Assembly (NCBI GenBank): GCA_002398105.1
Contig: DHCD01000110.1
Coordinates: 27,025-65,391, forward strand
Source of the DNA: Syntrophomonas sp. UBA4911
Lineage (GTDB): Bacteria; Bacillota; Syntrophomonadia; Syntrophomonadales; Syntrophomonadaceae
Length of the DNA: 38,367 bases
Direction: 5' to 3'
The stretch's first letter is position 1, and each line of letters begins with the position of its first letter. The translations under genes and the position numbers were made by a program. This document shows, in pieces, positions 1 through 8,206 of this stretch. The notes beneath the pieces are model-generated. The model did not search any database and was not told the origin of the DNA. It saw only the letters and a program-made list of their open reading frames with translations.

Positions 1-380
1 TAATCATCAAAAATAACGATATATTTAACCGTATTTAAAGTTGCTGTTATTCCCGGTTTAGAACCTGACTGGATATCATAATTTACATCCGTACCGGTAG
101 TAGTCAGGAGCAGCGGAAGTTGTGCCATGTCGGGAAAAACAGATAATACCCGGCTGAAATAAGTTATATTCAGTCCGTGAATCAAGTCATAGCGCTTCTC
201 CTGCAAAGCCCGGCCCAGTATGTATTGCCAGTCGTCCGATTCCAGAGACAGCAGGTCTATGGCCCATCCCCGCTGGCGCAGGCCGGTTTGCAGCCTTTCA
301 CTGGTAAGCTTGTTTCCCCGCGAATTTTTATGAAAAGGAGTTATCATAAGAATGGTGGAATTTTTAAGATCTGATGCCAT
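1..380 (-). CDS. Glycosyltransferase-like protein, N-terminal part (cut by window edge)
   Basis: An open frame runs from an ATG at 380 (minus strand) to the window edge without a stop, giving about 126 residues. The opening reads MASDLKNSTILMITPF, followed by HKNSRGNKL, a hydrophobic first strand and glycine/charged loop as in GT-B type glycosyltransferases; later segments (DLIHGLN, LPLLLTTTGTD) fit the N-terminal Rossmann half of a GT4-like enzyme. The start overlaps the 3' end of the PIG-L deacetylase gene by 17 bases, so the two are translationally coupled and probably act in one glycoconjugate or small-thiol pathway. The donor-binding C-terminal half is outside the window, so the substrate cannot be judged and family assignment is tentative. 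Confidence 0.6.
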   Translation of the reverse strand, partial: MASDLKNSTILMITPFHKNSRGNKLTSERLQTGLRQRGWAIDLLSLESDDWQYILGRALQEKRYDLIHGLNITYFSRVLSVFPDMAQLPLLLTTTGTDVNYDIQSGSKPGITATLNTVKYIVIFDD

Positions 381-1059
381 GAATGAAATCTATCTCCTGT
401 ACTGAATATTTTATAAGCTGAAAGGCTTCGCAGTAATCACCTTTCCCGGTCATTATCCCCCGATAACGGTTAAGCCCTTTAACTGCTTCATCGTAGCGGT
501 AATATTGCAGTTGCGAATGATGTTTTTGTATAGCTGTCAGCTTCCGGTCGATAAATGTGCTGATATCTTCGATGTAAGTTATTTCTTCAATGGGAGTCCA
601 AACTTCATAACCCAGAATAGTATCTACCGACCATGGTTCGCGGCCGCATTCGGGGAAAAATGGTTCTCCCGCCCTTTTACAAGCTTCCCGCAGCAGGTGG
701 TGAGTCTCTCTATGATCCCGGCAGCCGTCGCGCTCATGGGGAATATATACGGTGTGGGGTTTTATTGCCCGGATGAGGCTGGTAATCCGGATAAGGTTTT
801 CACGGTTAAATTCGATATAACCATCGGCAATTTTTAAAAAGTTCAGGTTATTTACTCCCAGCAGAGCAGCTGCCTGGCGCGCTTCCGTTTCTCTTAGGGC
901 CGCCAATTCGTCTTTGTCATATTCTATTCCCCCGGCATCGCCTGAAGTCAGGTATACTATAGTAACCTCATTACCGGCCTGGCAATGCTTGGCTATACTG
1001 CCTCCGCAAGCTATAATATCGTCATCCGGGTGGGGCGCTGCCACCAGAATCTGCTTCAT
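364..1059 (-). CDS. PIG-L family (LmbE-like) N-deacetylase
   Basis: 231 residues, normal for the family. The N-terminus carries the zinc-binding signature APHPDDD at residues 8-14, followed by GGSIAK and the strand VTIVYLTSGD; the second metal motif HERDGCRDHRETH lies near residues 108-120. Such enzymes remove N-acetyl groups from GlcNAc-type sugars or GlcNAc-malate. The gene starts at ATG 1059 with an upstream GGCAGGTG ribosome site and overlaps a glycosyltransferase gene downstream. The deacetylase plus glycosyltransferase pairing is known from bacillithiol-like (BshB/BshA) and surface-glycan pathways; which one applies here cannot be decided from this fragment. Confidence 0.88.
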   Translation of the reverse strand: MKQILVAAPHPDDDIIACGGSIAKHCQAGNEVTIVYLTSGDAGGIEYDKDELAALRETEARQAAALLGVNNLNFLKIADGYIEFNRENLIRITSLIRAIKPHTVYIPHERDGCRDHRETHHLLREACKRAGEPFFPECGREPWSVDTILGYEVWTPIEEITYIEDISTFIDRKLTAIQKHHSQLQYYRYDEAVKGLNRYRGIMTGKGDYCEAFQLIKYSVQEIDFIHGIRS

Positions 1060-1196
1060 TTAAGCACCTGCCTTCCATTGACTTTGTCTAAAATGTTAAC
1101 ATAAATAGCGGCGTCTTAATATAAGCTGATGACTTACTCTATATAATTCCCGGGGCCCGGCAACGGTTCCGAGGAAAACCATGTTTAAAATCAATA

Positions 1197-1225
1197 AAAA
1201 ATGGTTTACCGGTCGGTAAACCATT
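1197..1225 (-). terminator. Intrinsic terminator downstream of the 53-residue small gene
   Basis: A perfect 10-base stem (ATGGTTTACC / GGTAAACCAT, 1201-1210 and 1215-1224) with a 4-base loop. Read on the minus strand it is followed at once by TTTTTATTG, the expected U-tract. It sits 28 bases after the stop of the small minus-strand gene and before the PIG-L gene, so the two are probably separate transcripts. Confidence 0.75.
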
Positions 1226-1252
1226 AAAGATTAAAAAAAGGAGGAAGAGCAA

Positions 1253-1414
1253 TTAGTCCATGGGGCCGCCTTCCCAATATTGTCTGATTTTACGCAGGGC
1301 ATAACCACCAAAAAAAAGGCCGTTGATAAAAGCCAATGGTATTGCCATGGCCCCGAAGTAGTGGAACTTTTGATTTAAATCTTCTTTACCGTCAGTGGTA
1401 CGATACCTGGTCAT
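1253..1414 (-). CDS. Small single-pass membrane protein, 53 residues, unknown function
   Basis: Too short for usual gene calling but well supported: ATG at 1414 is preceded by GGAGGGATAAAA, a near-ideal ribosome site, the frame stays open for 53 codons to TAA, and a terminator follows. The protein has a charged N-terminus (MTRYRTTDGKEDLNQKF), one hydrophobic segment at about residues 20-40 (FGAMAIPLAFINGLFFGGYAL) and a basic then short acidic tail (RKIRQYWEGGPMD). No known family recognised. The neighbour upstream is another tiny membrane gene, so they may be a small co-expressed pair. Confidence 0.72.
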   Translation of the reverse strand: MTRYRTTDGKEDLNQKFHYFGAMAIPLAFINGLFFGGYALRKIRQYWEGGPMD

Positions 1415-1478
1415 TTTTATCCCTCCTTCTATATTCTATTTTTAACCTAAACCAAGCTGAATATATCAGGATAACATT

Positions 1479-1583
1479 TCAATTTTTTTTGAGCATGGAG
1501 GGAAAGACTTTTATACACAATAAATAAACCAAAGTTCCGCCAATGGTTAAAATCAACAATAAAGTCAATATTTTAATCAACAT
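1479..1583 (-). CDS. Very small hydrophobic peptide, 34 residues
   Basis: ATG at 1583 is preceded by GTGGTGATGT, giving a usable ribosome site with about 6 bases of spacing; an in-frame ATG two codons earlier (1589) is too close to that site. The peptide is one long hydrophobic helix (residues about 2-25, with ILTLLLILTIGG and VYLLC) and ends in a basic tail, KVFPSMLKKN. It lies 64 bases upstream of the 53-residue membrane gene on the same strand. Function unknown; small membrane regulators or assembly peptides look like this, but so can chance frames, hence the modest confidence. Confidence 0.5.
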   Translation of the reverse strand: MLIKILTLLLILTIGGTLVYLLCIKVFPSMLKKN

Positions 1584-1705
1584 ACACATCACCACTTATA
1601 GTTTGCGATAAGAAAACGGATTTTATTCAGTTGTGGGCATTGGCGTCAGTTAAAATTTTACAATTTTTGAGAAAATGCCCCGGGAAAGTAAGGGGAGTAA
1701 CCGGA

Positions 1706-2794
1706 CTAGCCTTTAAGGCTTTCAATTTCAGCCTGGCCCAGAGATCTGGTAATCAAGATAGTGGAGAGCTTAGACAAATCTACTTCATGCACATGGGCCA
1801 GTCTTTTTTTCCTGGCATTGAAAACTATCCTGACTATGGGCCGGGCAGGATATTCGCGGTTAACGTCGACTACTATGCCTATGTCGCCGGTACTTAGCTC
1901 TACTACGGTACCGATGGGATAGATGGCGACGTTGGAGATAAGCGCTGTGACACAGACCGGATCCAGATAAATTCCGGACATCCGTTTTAAAATGGTCAAA
2001 GCCTGATTGAGTGAATAAGAAGGACGATAAGGCCGGTCAGCCAGTAAGGCATCATAGATATCAGCGACAGCAACTATCCGGGCATAGGGGTGTATAGCCT
2101 CACCGGTCAGGCTGCGGGGATAGCCCTGACCGTCCCAGCGCTCGTGGTGCTGAAAAGCTATATGGGAAGATAAAAGCGAGACGTCATTGTAGTCGCGCAG
2201 AATTTCAAAACCATATTCGGGATGGCGTTTTATTTCCATGAATTCTTCCCGGGTAAGGTCTCCCGGTTTATTCAGGATATCAAGGCTGATTCTTATTTTT
2301 CCGATATCGTGTAAAAGAGCTCCCACCCCCAGCTCGTTTAGCTGTAAATGATTATAACCCATGGTGATGCCTGTCATTAGCGAAAGGATGCATACATTGA
2401 CCGAATGGGCAAAGGTGTAATCATCAAAGGTGCGGATGTCGGACAAATTAAGCATTATATTGCGGTTCATCAGCAGTTCGTCAATAATCCCGTCAACAGT
2501 CTGCTTTACTATTTGAATATTAAGACTATGCTTTTTTTCCAGCCTGTCAAAACTGTCCCGCATTACCTTGGTAGTTTCAATCCGGGTTTCCTCCGAAACC
2601 ACATCGGGGATATCAAGATCACCGAATATTTCATCCCTGATATAGACGGAATTAACGCCTATCTGGCCGAGCCTGCCGATATAACCGGCGGTTAAAACTA
2701 TACCGCTGTGTAAGAGAATCCTGCCGTCGCTGGTAAATATAGCCCGGGCTACCACCATACCCGGCTGCAAATCTTTAACTGGCATGCGTTTCAA
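1706..2794 (-). CDS. HD-GYP domain protein, probable cyclic-di-GMP phosphodiesterase
   Basis: About 362 residues. The N-terminal 60-70 residues (VKDLQPGMVVARAIFTSDGRILL) form the short beta-rich domain usual ahead of HD-GYP domains. The HD motif LLHDIGK is near residue 165, followed by HHERWDGQGYP, the GYP signature, and DIYDALLADRPYRP. All metal-binding His/Asp residues expected for cyclic-di-GMP hydrolysis are seen. A C-terminal extension of about 80 residues resembles a small beta domain. The frame can begin at GTG 2803, but AAGGTG lies directly against it; the TTG at 2794, 6 bases after AAGGTG, is the better start. Monocistronic in appearance and transcribed divergently from the 666-residue gene. 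Confidence 0.9.
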   Translation of the reverse strand: MKRMPVKDLQPGMVVARAIFTSDGRILLHSGIVLTAGYIGRLGQIGVNSVYIRDEIFGDLDIPDVVSEETRIETTKVMRDSFDRLEKKHSLNIQIVKQTVDGIIDELLMNRNIMLNLSDIRTFDDYTFAHSVNVCILSLMTGITMGYNHLQLNELGVGALLHDIGKIRISLDILNKPGDLTREEFMEIKRHPEYGFEILRDYNDVSLLSSHIAFQHHERWDGQGYPRSLTGEAIHPYARIVAVADIYDALLADRPYRPSYSLNQALTILKRMSGIYLDPVCVTALISNVAIYPIGTVVELSTGDIGIVVDVNREYPARPIVRIVFNARKKRLAHVHEVDLSKLSTILITRSLGQAEIESLKG

Positions 2795-2949
2795 AACAAT
2801 CACCTTGCATCATGTATAGTTTTTTGTCATTGTTCGTATAAATTCTGTTTTTTTTACCGATTTCCTGCCGATTTTTAAATTATTCTGTCAACTGCTGTTT
2901 ATATCAATGAGTTTTTCTCATCTTTATGACCTGGCGCCGGCTTCAGTAA

Positions 2950-2978
2950 TTGCTATATTAGGCTTAACATGATAAATT
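2950..2978 (+). promoter_or_regulatory. Candidate sigma-A promoter for the 666-residue gene
   Basis: TTGCTA (2950-2955), 17-base spacer, TAAATT (2973-2978). Each hexamer matches the consensus at four of six positions and the spacing is ideal. It lies 36 bases before the chosen start codon. AT-rich context makes chance matches possible. Confidence 0.4.
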
Positions 2979-3014
2979 AAAATCATAGTTAAAAATAGAA
3001 CAATGAGGAGCTAT

Positions 3015-5015
3015 ATGAAACGAAAAAATCCTTATATTCCCAGGCCGGTTTTGAAAAATCTGGCTGATGATATAAAAAAGATGATGGTCAGCAATGAAGG
3101 TTGCTTGTCCATTCTGGATATGGTTGAGGATATACCATATGATATTCGGACCCAGGTGGTAGATGGTCTGTCTGCCTTTCACGAGCCGGCTCTGGTGGCA
3201 TTTTTTTATCTGCTTAAAGCGGAATATGGGGCGGAACTGGCTGTAGTATGTGATCGCGCCCTGGAAAAATACCGCATGGCTGGTATGGATATCAGTCCGT
3301 CGGTTTTTTTTACCGGGAAGTTTATCAAAACTTATGCCAGCGTTAGTCGCCATACCGGCCGTATGACCCTTGATGTGGCCTGGGATACTGGAGGATCAGG
3401 GATTCATGTGGAATGTTTTTATCTTACTTTTAACTTTGATGGAGTGCACAGTTTTTTCATCATAGATAATATATCTTTGGAGCAATATGAACGAGACCGC
3501 AAAACCACAGCGGAAATGGTTGAACTTGATCTGGAGGAAACCTGCTATCTCTTGCAGGAGGCATTCAATCTCAATGTTACTCATATGAGCAGGCCGGCCC
3601 TGGGAAAATTTATGTATCAAAAGTATCTGGATCGAAATATAAACCAGAGCTATGAATGGGTTAAAAAATTAATGAGAAAAGTGTCGGCCCGCTTAACGCC
3701 GCGGCAGGTTATAAACAGCTTTTTTAATGCTCTCAGTCAAAATGATTTTGCCTATATTTTTTCTACAGTATCCGGGCGCCAATTATCTCCCTCTCTTTTT
3801 TTCGAACGTTTTGCCGAATTGTTGAACCCGGACGCCATGCTGCTGGAGGGGCAGGCCAGTGAGGTACAGGGCTCCAGGCATACCGCCCGGGTCAAAGCCC
3901 AAACCATAAGGGTGGAGAACCATAAATTCTACCATAGCGAGTATAGTTTTTATCTTCTATATGAACGGGGATACTGGACTATCGGCGATATTGAAAGATA
4001 TAGCTTTTCCCCCATTGACCCGTCTTCTGATCAATCTCCCCTGGGCAGGAAGGTCTTGTGCCGGGTATTTGAAATCATTGACCTGGAAGCGTTGTTTGAC
4101 GTTCTGGATCGTATAGATAATATCCGGGAAGTTGAGGAATTGCCCTGTGGCACCCATTTGCGCATCAGTTACTGCGATGATAATTTTAACCACGGAATAT
4201 CTTTTATGAGCGGTGTTATAGCCGATGTGGTTATAAACGGCGACGAACTTATAGTTATCTCTCAAAACCGGGCCACCATAGCTGATATTCATGATTTTTT
4301 AAATGCGGAACTGGATTCCGCAGTTGCGATTCGAGGTGACTATGAGGTCAGCCTGATGACTGCCTACACTTATCTGGGAGGGCAGTATATGAGTTTTGAA
4401 GATTTGCTGTTCAGCCCGGAAGAACAAAATCTTTACGATGACGGCATGCGTTTTGTAACTATCCGCTATTTAATAAAAGACCGCACCCGGGTATTAGAGC
4501 GCATAAATACCTTAAAGACGCTTAAAATCAAGTTGAGCAAGGAGTGCACGGTTTATTATCGGATAGTGAGAGAAAGCGGCGGCAATAATTTTCTGGCCGA
4601 ATACCTGTTAGGTCCCAACTGGGTCAACGTTTCAACCTTCGGAGAGAGGGATATGAATCTGGCCCGCCAGGAATTTGAGGAACAGATGTATGAGTACTTG
4701 GAATTTGATGGAATGGAAGTAAAAAATGAAGGCTTTTTTGATCTCTTAACCAACGAGGTAAAAAGACAGCATCCGGGATTGGAACCGGCTTTAAAGGATA
4801 TATATCTGGACAAATGGTATCATAGCCACTTGCTCCCTTTGAGTGGCATGAGTCCTTTTGAAGCTTGTCAGACCGAAGAAGGGAGCAGGCTGTTATGGGC
4901 TATGTTTAAAAACCTTAAGCAAAAAAGCAAAGTTCCCTGCCTCCAGTACAGGAAAAATATCGGTCTTAAAGAGTATATTCGTAAAGTGGAACAAAAAAAA
5001 GAAGGGAAACAATAA
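3015..5015 (+). CDS. Large soluble multidomain protein of unknown function, 666 residues
   Basis: The ATG at 3015 is chosen because GAGGAG lies 4 bases upstream; an in-frame ATG at 3003 has no site. No signal peptide or membrane helix is visible. Visible parts: an N-terminal alpha-rich region (1-110); a region with alternating strands (110-200); a segment at about 225-345 beginning TPRQVINSFFNAL and ending YLLYERGYWTIGDIERY, which looks NTF2/SnoaL-like; a region 345-450; and a C-terminal piece with LSGMSPFEACQTEEGSRLL near residue 615, resembling the short L-G-x-TP-x-EA-x-x-T-x-EGR motif of MbcA/ParS-type C-terminal domains in multidomain proteins. Stands alone between an HD-GYP gene on the opposite strand and the ilv promoter. 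Not recognised; function not assigned. Confidence 0.85.
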   Translation: MKRKNPYIPRPVLKNLADDIKKMMVSNEGCLSILDMVEDIPYDIRTQVVDGLSAFHEPALVAFFYLLKAEYGAELAVVCDRALEKYRMAGMDISPSVFFTGKFIKTYASVSRHTGRMTLDVAWDTGGSGIHVECFYLTFNFDGVHSFFIIDNISLEQYERDRKTTAEMVELDLEETCYLLQEAFNLNVTHMSRPALGKFMYQKYLDRNINQSYEWVKKLMRKVSARLTPRQVINSFFNALSQNDFAYIFSTVSGRQLSPSLFFERFAELLNPDAMLLEGQASEVQGSRHTARVKAQTIRVENHKFYHSEYSFYLLYERGYWTIGDIERYSFSPIDPSSDQSPLGRKVLCRVFEIIDLEALFDVLDRIDNIREVEELPCGTHLRISYCDDNFNHGISFMSGVIADVVINGDELIVISQNRATIADIHDFLNAELDSAVAIRGDYEVSLMTAYTYLGGQYMSFEDLLFSPEEQNLYDDGMRFVTIRYLIKDRTRVLERINTLKTLKIKLSKECTVYYRIVRESGGNNFLAEYLLGPNWVNVSTFGERDMNLARQEFEEQMYEYLEFDGMEVKNEGFFDLLTNEVKRQHPGLEPALKDIYLDKWYHSHLLPLSGMSPFEACQTEEGSRLLWAMFKNLKQKSKVPCLQYRKNIGLKEYIRKVEQKKEGKQ

Positions 5016-5024
5016 AAGAGTGTA

Positions 5025-5053
5025 TTGACAGCGCCTCATCCTTTAAATATACT
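5025..5053 (+). promoter_or_regulatory. Sigma-A promoter of the ilv-leu operon
   Basis: TTGACA (5025-5030, full consensus), 17-base spacer, TATACT (5048-5053, five of six). It overlaps the region just after the preceding gene and places the transcript start near 5060, directly before the T-box leader. Confidence 0.85.
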
Positions 5054-5071
5054 TTATAGATAACCAAGCAA

Positions 5072-5354
5072 GCGAAATATTGAATCGGCTATGAAGGGAA
5101 CTGACACATGGAGTCACTTGATAACAGAGAGCCGGATAAGCTGAGAACCGGTATCAAAATTGCATGTGGTGATCATCCTTGAGTCGCTATCTGAAAGACT
5201 GCAGGTTAAGTAGGTGGTGCCGGACGAAAAAAGTCCGTTAGCAAGTTAGCATTAGTGCAAGAATCTATGCTGCAAGAGGTCGCCGAAAGGCGACAAGCAG
5301 GGTGGTACCGCGGGAAATACCTCTCGTCCCTGAATCGGGCGGGAGGTTTTTTTA
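5072..5354 (+). promoter_or_regulatory. T-box riboswitch leader, probable isoleucine specifier
   Basis: The conserved T-box AGCAGGGTGGTACCGCG lies at 5296-5312; its TGGT matches an ACCA tRNA end. Stem I can be drawn: AGCGA (5071-5075) with TCGCT (5183-5187), AAGG with CCTT, then CACATG (5105-5110) with CATGTG (5163-5168), and an AGAGAG stem-top region followed by a GCTGAGA loop. Between CATGTG and CCTT lies GTGATCAT, which places ATC (5172-5174) in the specifier position with the usual A after it. A terminator stem at 5319-5347 ends in seven T. Uncharged tRNA-Ile should stabilise the antiterminator and switch on ilvE and the genes after it. The specifier assignment is by hand folding. Confidence 0.9.
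5319..5354 (+). terminator. T-box regulated intrinsic terminator
   Basis: ACCTCTCGTCCC (5319-5330) pairs with GGGCGGGAGGT (5337-5347) with one G-U and one bulge, followed by a run of seven T. The 5' arm lies just after the T-box sequence, as expected for the terminator/antiterminator switch. Confidence 0.85.
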
Positions 5355-5410
5355 TATTCTTTTTTAACTGGCAGAATGTATTATTGAGGAAAAATTAAGG
5401 AGTGGTATGG

Positions 5411-6298
5411 ATGGGTCTGAGAATTTATCTGGATGGCAAATTTGTTGATGAGCAGGATGCCAGGGTATCCGTTTTTGACCATGGATTTCTTTACGGCGAC
5501 GGGGTTTTTGAAGGCATCAGAGCTTATCATAACAGTGTATTTCGCCTCAAAGATCATGTTGACCGTTTTTTCGATTCGGCCAAGGCGATTAGTTTACCCC
5601 TGCCCGTAAATCGCGCCCAAATGGGCGAAATTATCGTTGAAACCTGCCGCCTGAACGGGCTGAAAGATGCTTATATCCGGGTGGTAGCATCCCGGGGCAT
5701 TGGGGATCTGGGCCTGGACCCCAGAAAATGCCCGGTGCCGACTCTGGTTTGTATAGCGTCTTCCATTAACCTTTACCCGGATGAATTTTATGAAAAAGGA
5801 TTGACGGTTATGACGGTGCCTACCCGTCGTAATGGACCCGAAGGAGTAAATCCGAGGATTAAATCATTGAACTATTTGAATAATATCATGGCCAAACTGG
5901 AGGCCAATATCGCCGGAGCCGAGGAAGCTATTCTGCTCAATCAGGAAGGCTATGTAGCCGAGTGTTCCGGTGATAATATATTCATAGTCAAGAACGGCGT
6001 AATCAAGACTCCGGCTTTGTATGTAGGCATGCTGGAGGGAGTAACCCGCAACGAAGTTATTAAATTGGCCCGGGCTGAAGGCCTGAAGCTGGAAGAAACC
6101 GTCTTTACCCGTTATGATCTCTTTGTTGCGGACGAGGTTTTCCTTACTGGTACGGCAGCCGAATTGATTCCGGTAACCAACATTGATTCCAGAATAATCG
6201 GCGACGGCAAACCGGGTCCGGTATTCAGCCAGCTTTTAACCGCGTTCAGGGAACTGGTAAAAGAACCGGAAGGACCGGAAGCCGTGATATTCAAGTAA
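5411..6298 (+). CDS. ilvE: Branched-chain amino acid aminotransferase
   Basis: 295 residues, typical of the class IV PLP aminotransferase family. Key features: FDHGFLYGDGVFEGIRAY near residues 25-42, the PLP lysine in PRIKSLNYLNN near residue 158, EGYVAECSGDNIF near 190 and TGTAAELIPV near 250. It transfers amino groups between glutamate and the 2-oxo acids of valine, leucine and isoleucine in the cytoplasm. The frame opens at GTG 5402, but AAGGAG abuts it; ATG 5411 with 8-9 bases of spacing is the likely start. First gene after the T-box terminator and therefore the head of the operon. D-alanine aminotransferase or aminodeoxychorismate lyase are relatives, but operon context decides for IlvE. 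Confidence 0.93.
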   Translation: MGLRIYLDGKFVDEQDARVSVFDHGFLYGDGVFEGIRAYHNSVFRLKDHVDRFFDSAKAISLPLPVNRAQMGEIIVETCRLNGLKDAYIRVVASRGIGDLGLDPRKCPVPTLVCIASSINLYPDEFYEKGLTVMTVPTRRNGPEGVNPRIKSLNYLNNIMAKLEANIAGAEEAILLNQEGYVAECSGDNIFIVKNGVIKTPALYVGMLEGVTRNEVIKLARAEGLKLEETVFTRYDLFVADEVFLTGTAAELIPVTNIDSRIIGDGKPGPVFSQLLTAFRELVKEPEGPEAVIFK

Positions 6299-6318
6299 GG
6301 CGCCCCTGCCAAAACCCC

Positions 6319-6376
6319 GGTTGGAATGCATAACAGGCAGGAATCTGAAGCGACGGAATATTATGCATCCCCACCT
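6319..6376. repeat. Short relic of the MITE-like repeat inside the ilvE-ilvD gap
   Basis: GGTTGGAATGCATAA (6319-6333) and TTATGCATCCCCACC (6361-6375) pair at 13 of 15 positions. The right half, read on the minus strand, repeats the left end of the full-size elements at 17626 and 21155 (GATGCATAATATTCCGTCGC), and the left half resembles their right end, so this is an inverted, internally deleted copy. It lies within the operon transcript and would fold into a hairpin. Confidence 0.7.
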
Positions 6377-6447
6377 CCCGGTTATGATTGTTAACAGTGG
6401 AATCAAGTAATAACCTTTATAAATCCGCGTTTCTAGGAGGTAACAAC

Positions 6448-8109
6448 ATGCGCAGCGATTTGGCTAAAAAAGGCCTGGAAAAAGCTCCCCACCGCTCTTT
6501 ATTTAAGGCCCTGGGGCTTACCGATGAAGAAATGTCCCGGCCCCTGGTGGGAATCGTAAATTCCAAAAATGATATTATCCCAGGTCATATTAACCTGGAC
6601 AAAATTGCCGAAGCGGTTAAGGCGGGTGTACGCATAGCCGGGGGAACTCCATTGGAGTTTAATACCATCGGGGTTTGTGATGGCATCGCCATGAACCATA
6701 CCGGTATGAAGTATTCCCTGGGCAGCCGCGAACTGATTGCTGATTCGGCCGAGATCATGGCCACTGCTCATGCCTTGGATGCACTGGTGTTTATTCCTAA
6801 TTGCGATAAGATAGTACCAGGTATGCTTATGGCAGCGGCCAGATTAAATCTGCCTTCTATATTTGTCAGCGGCGGTCCCATGCTGGCCGGCCGGGTTCAG
6901 GGCAGAGCGGTGAGCCTGACCCAGGTTTTTGAGGGGGTAGGCGCTGCCGCCGCCGGGCGGATGAGCCCTGATGAATTGGCTGAGCTGGAGGAAAATGCCT
7001 GCCCTACTTGCGGTTCCTGTTCCGGTATGTTTACGGCCAACTCCATGAACTGTCTGACTGAAGGTCTGGGAATGGCCCTGGCAGGAAACGGCACCATCCC
7101 GGCAGTTTATTCGGAACGGATCAGGCTGGCCAAGCAGACCGGCATGCAGATTATGCGGCTCTGGGAAAAAGATATCAAGGCTCTGGATATAATGACCGCT
7201 GATGCTTTCCGTAATGCTATGCGACTGGATATGGCCATTGGCTGTTCCAGCAATTCGGTCCTGCACCTGTTAGCCATCGCCCAGGAGGCTGGGGTTGATA
7301 TTGACCTTGAGCTTTTTAATCAGGTTAGTTCCGCTACTCCCCACCTGTGCCGCTTAAGTCCGGCGGGCGAACACCACATGGAAGATCTGTACCGGGCGGG
7401 TGGAATTCCGGCCCTGTTCCACGAGCTTAATAAGAAGAACTTGATAAACAGCGATTGCCTGACCGTTAGCGGCCGGACTGTGGGCGAGAATATTATTTCC
7501 GCCCCGGTGCGGGACCATGCTGTTATCAGGCCGATTGATAATCCTTACAGCCCAACCGGGGGGTTGGCCATACTATTTGGCAACCTGGCACCTGAAGGAG
7601 CGGTGGTAAAAAAGAGCGCGGTAGCGGAGGAAATGATGACCCATCAGGGACCGGCCCGGGTATTCGATTCGGAGGAAACGGCAGTTGCAGCCATACTGGG
7701 AGGGAGAATCCAAGCGGGGGATGTTATTGTCATACGCTATGAAGGCCCTGCCGGAGGACCGGGCATGAGAGAGATGCTTACTCCCACTTCGGCTATAGCA
7801 GGGATAGGTTTGGATAAAGAAGTAGCTCTTATCACCGACGGGCGCTTTTCCGGGGCGACCCGGGGGGCATCCATAGGACACGTGTCTCCCGAAGCTGCGG
7901 CCGGGGGATTAATTGCTCTGGTTGAGGAAGGAGACCTGATACGAATAGATATTCCGGCCGGGAGGCTGGACCTTATGGTAGACGAAGAAGTACTTGTAGG
8001 GAGAAAAGCTCTCTGGAAGGTACCGGAGCCCAAGATTACAAAGGGATATATGAAAAGGTATGCTGAGATGGTACAGTCAGCCAGCACCGGCGCAATCTTC
8101 AGAAAATAG
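6448..8109 (+). CDS. ilvD: Dihydroxy-acid dehydratase
   Basis: 553 residues, the usual size. Converts 2,3-dihydroxy-isovalerate and 2,3-dihydroxy-3-methylvalerate to the 2-oxo acids. Iron-sulfur ligands are visible in FIPNCDKIVPGM (about residue 119) and CPTCGSCSGMFTANSMNC (about 188-205); the first site reads NDIIPGH without Cys, as in the oxygen-sensitive E. coli-type [4Fe-4S] enzymes, which suits an anaerobe. TDGRFSGATRGASIGHVSPEA near 450-475 is the substrate/metal loop. ATG 6448 follows TAGGAGGTAACAAC, a strong ribosome site, so the 20-residue upstream extension of the frame is not coding. Confidence 0.96.
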   Translation: MRSDLAKKGLEKAPHRSLFKALGLTDEEMSRPLVGIVNSKNDIIPGHINLDKIAEAVKAGVRIAGGTPLEFNTIGVCDGIAMNHTGMKYSLGSRELIADSAEIMATAHALDALVFIPNCDKIVPGMLMAAARLNLPSIFVSGGPMLAGRVQGRAVSLTQVFEGVGAAAAGRMSPDELAELEENACPTCGSCSGMFTANSMNCLTEGLGMALAGNGTIPAVYSERIRLAKQTGMQIMRLWEKDIKALDIMTADAFRNAMRLDMAIGCSSNSVLHLLAIAQEAGVDIDLELFNQVSSATPHLCRLSPAGEHHMEDLYRAGGIPALFHELNKKNLINSDCLTVSGRTVGENIISAPVRDHAVIRPIDNPYSPTGGLAILFGNLAPEGAVVKKSAVAEEMMTHQGPARVFDSEETAVAAILGGRIQAGDVIVIRYEGPAGGPGMREMLTPTSAIAGIGLDKEVALITDGRFSGATRGASIGHVSPEAAAGGLIALVEEGDLIRIDIPAGRLDLMVDEEVLVGRKALWKVPEPKITKGYMKRYAEMVQSASTGAIFRK

Positions 8110-8127
8110 AAGGGCCGGGAAAGAAAA

Positions 8128-8157
8128 AGCGGGCCATCAGCAGCCCGCTATTTTTAT
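8128..8157 (+). terminator. Intrinsic terminator-like hairpin between ilvD and ilvB
   Basis: AGCGGGC (8128-8134) pairs with GCCCGCT (8143-8149) around an 8-base loop, followed by TATTTTTATT. It would cause partial termination after ilvD, lowering ilvB and later genes relative to ilvED, or be an attenuator; no antiterminator partner was identified. Confidence 0.65.
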
Positions 8158-8206
8158 TAATATATTGGCTTTAATAAATAATTCAATTAATTCGGAGGTG
8201 ATGCAG

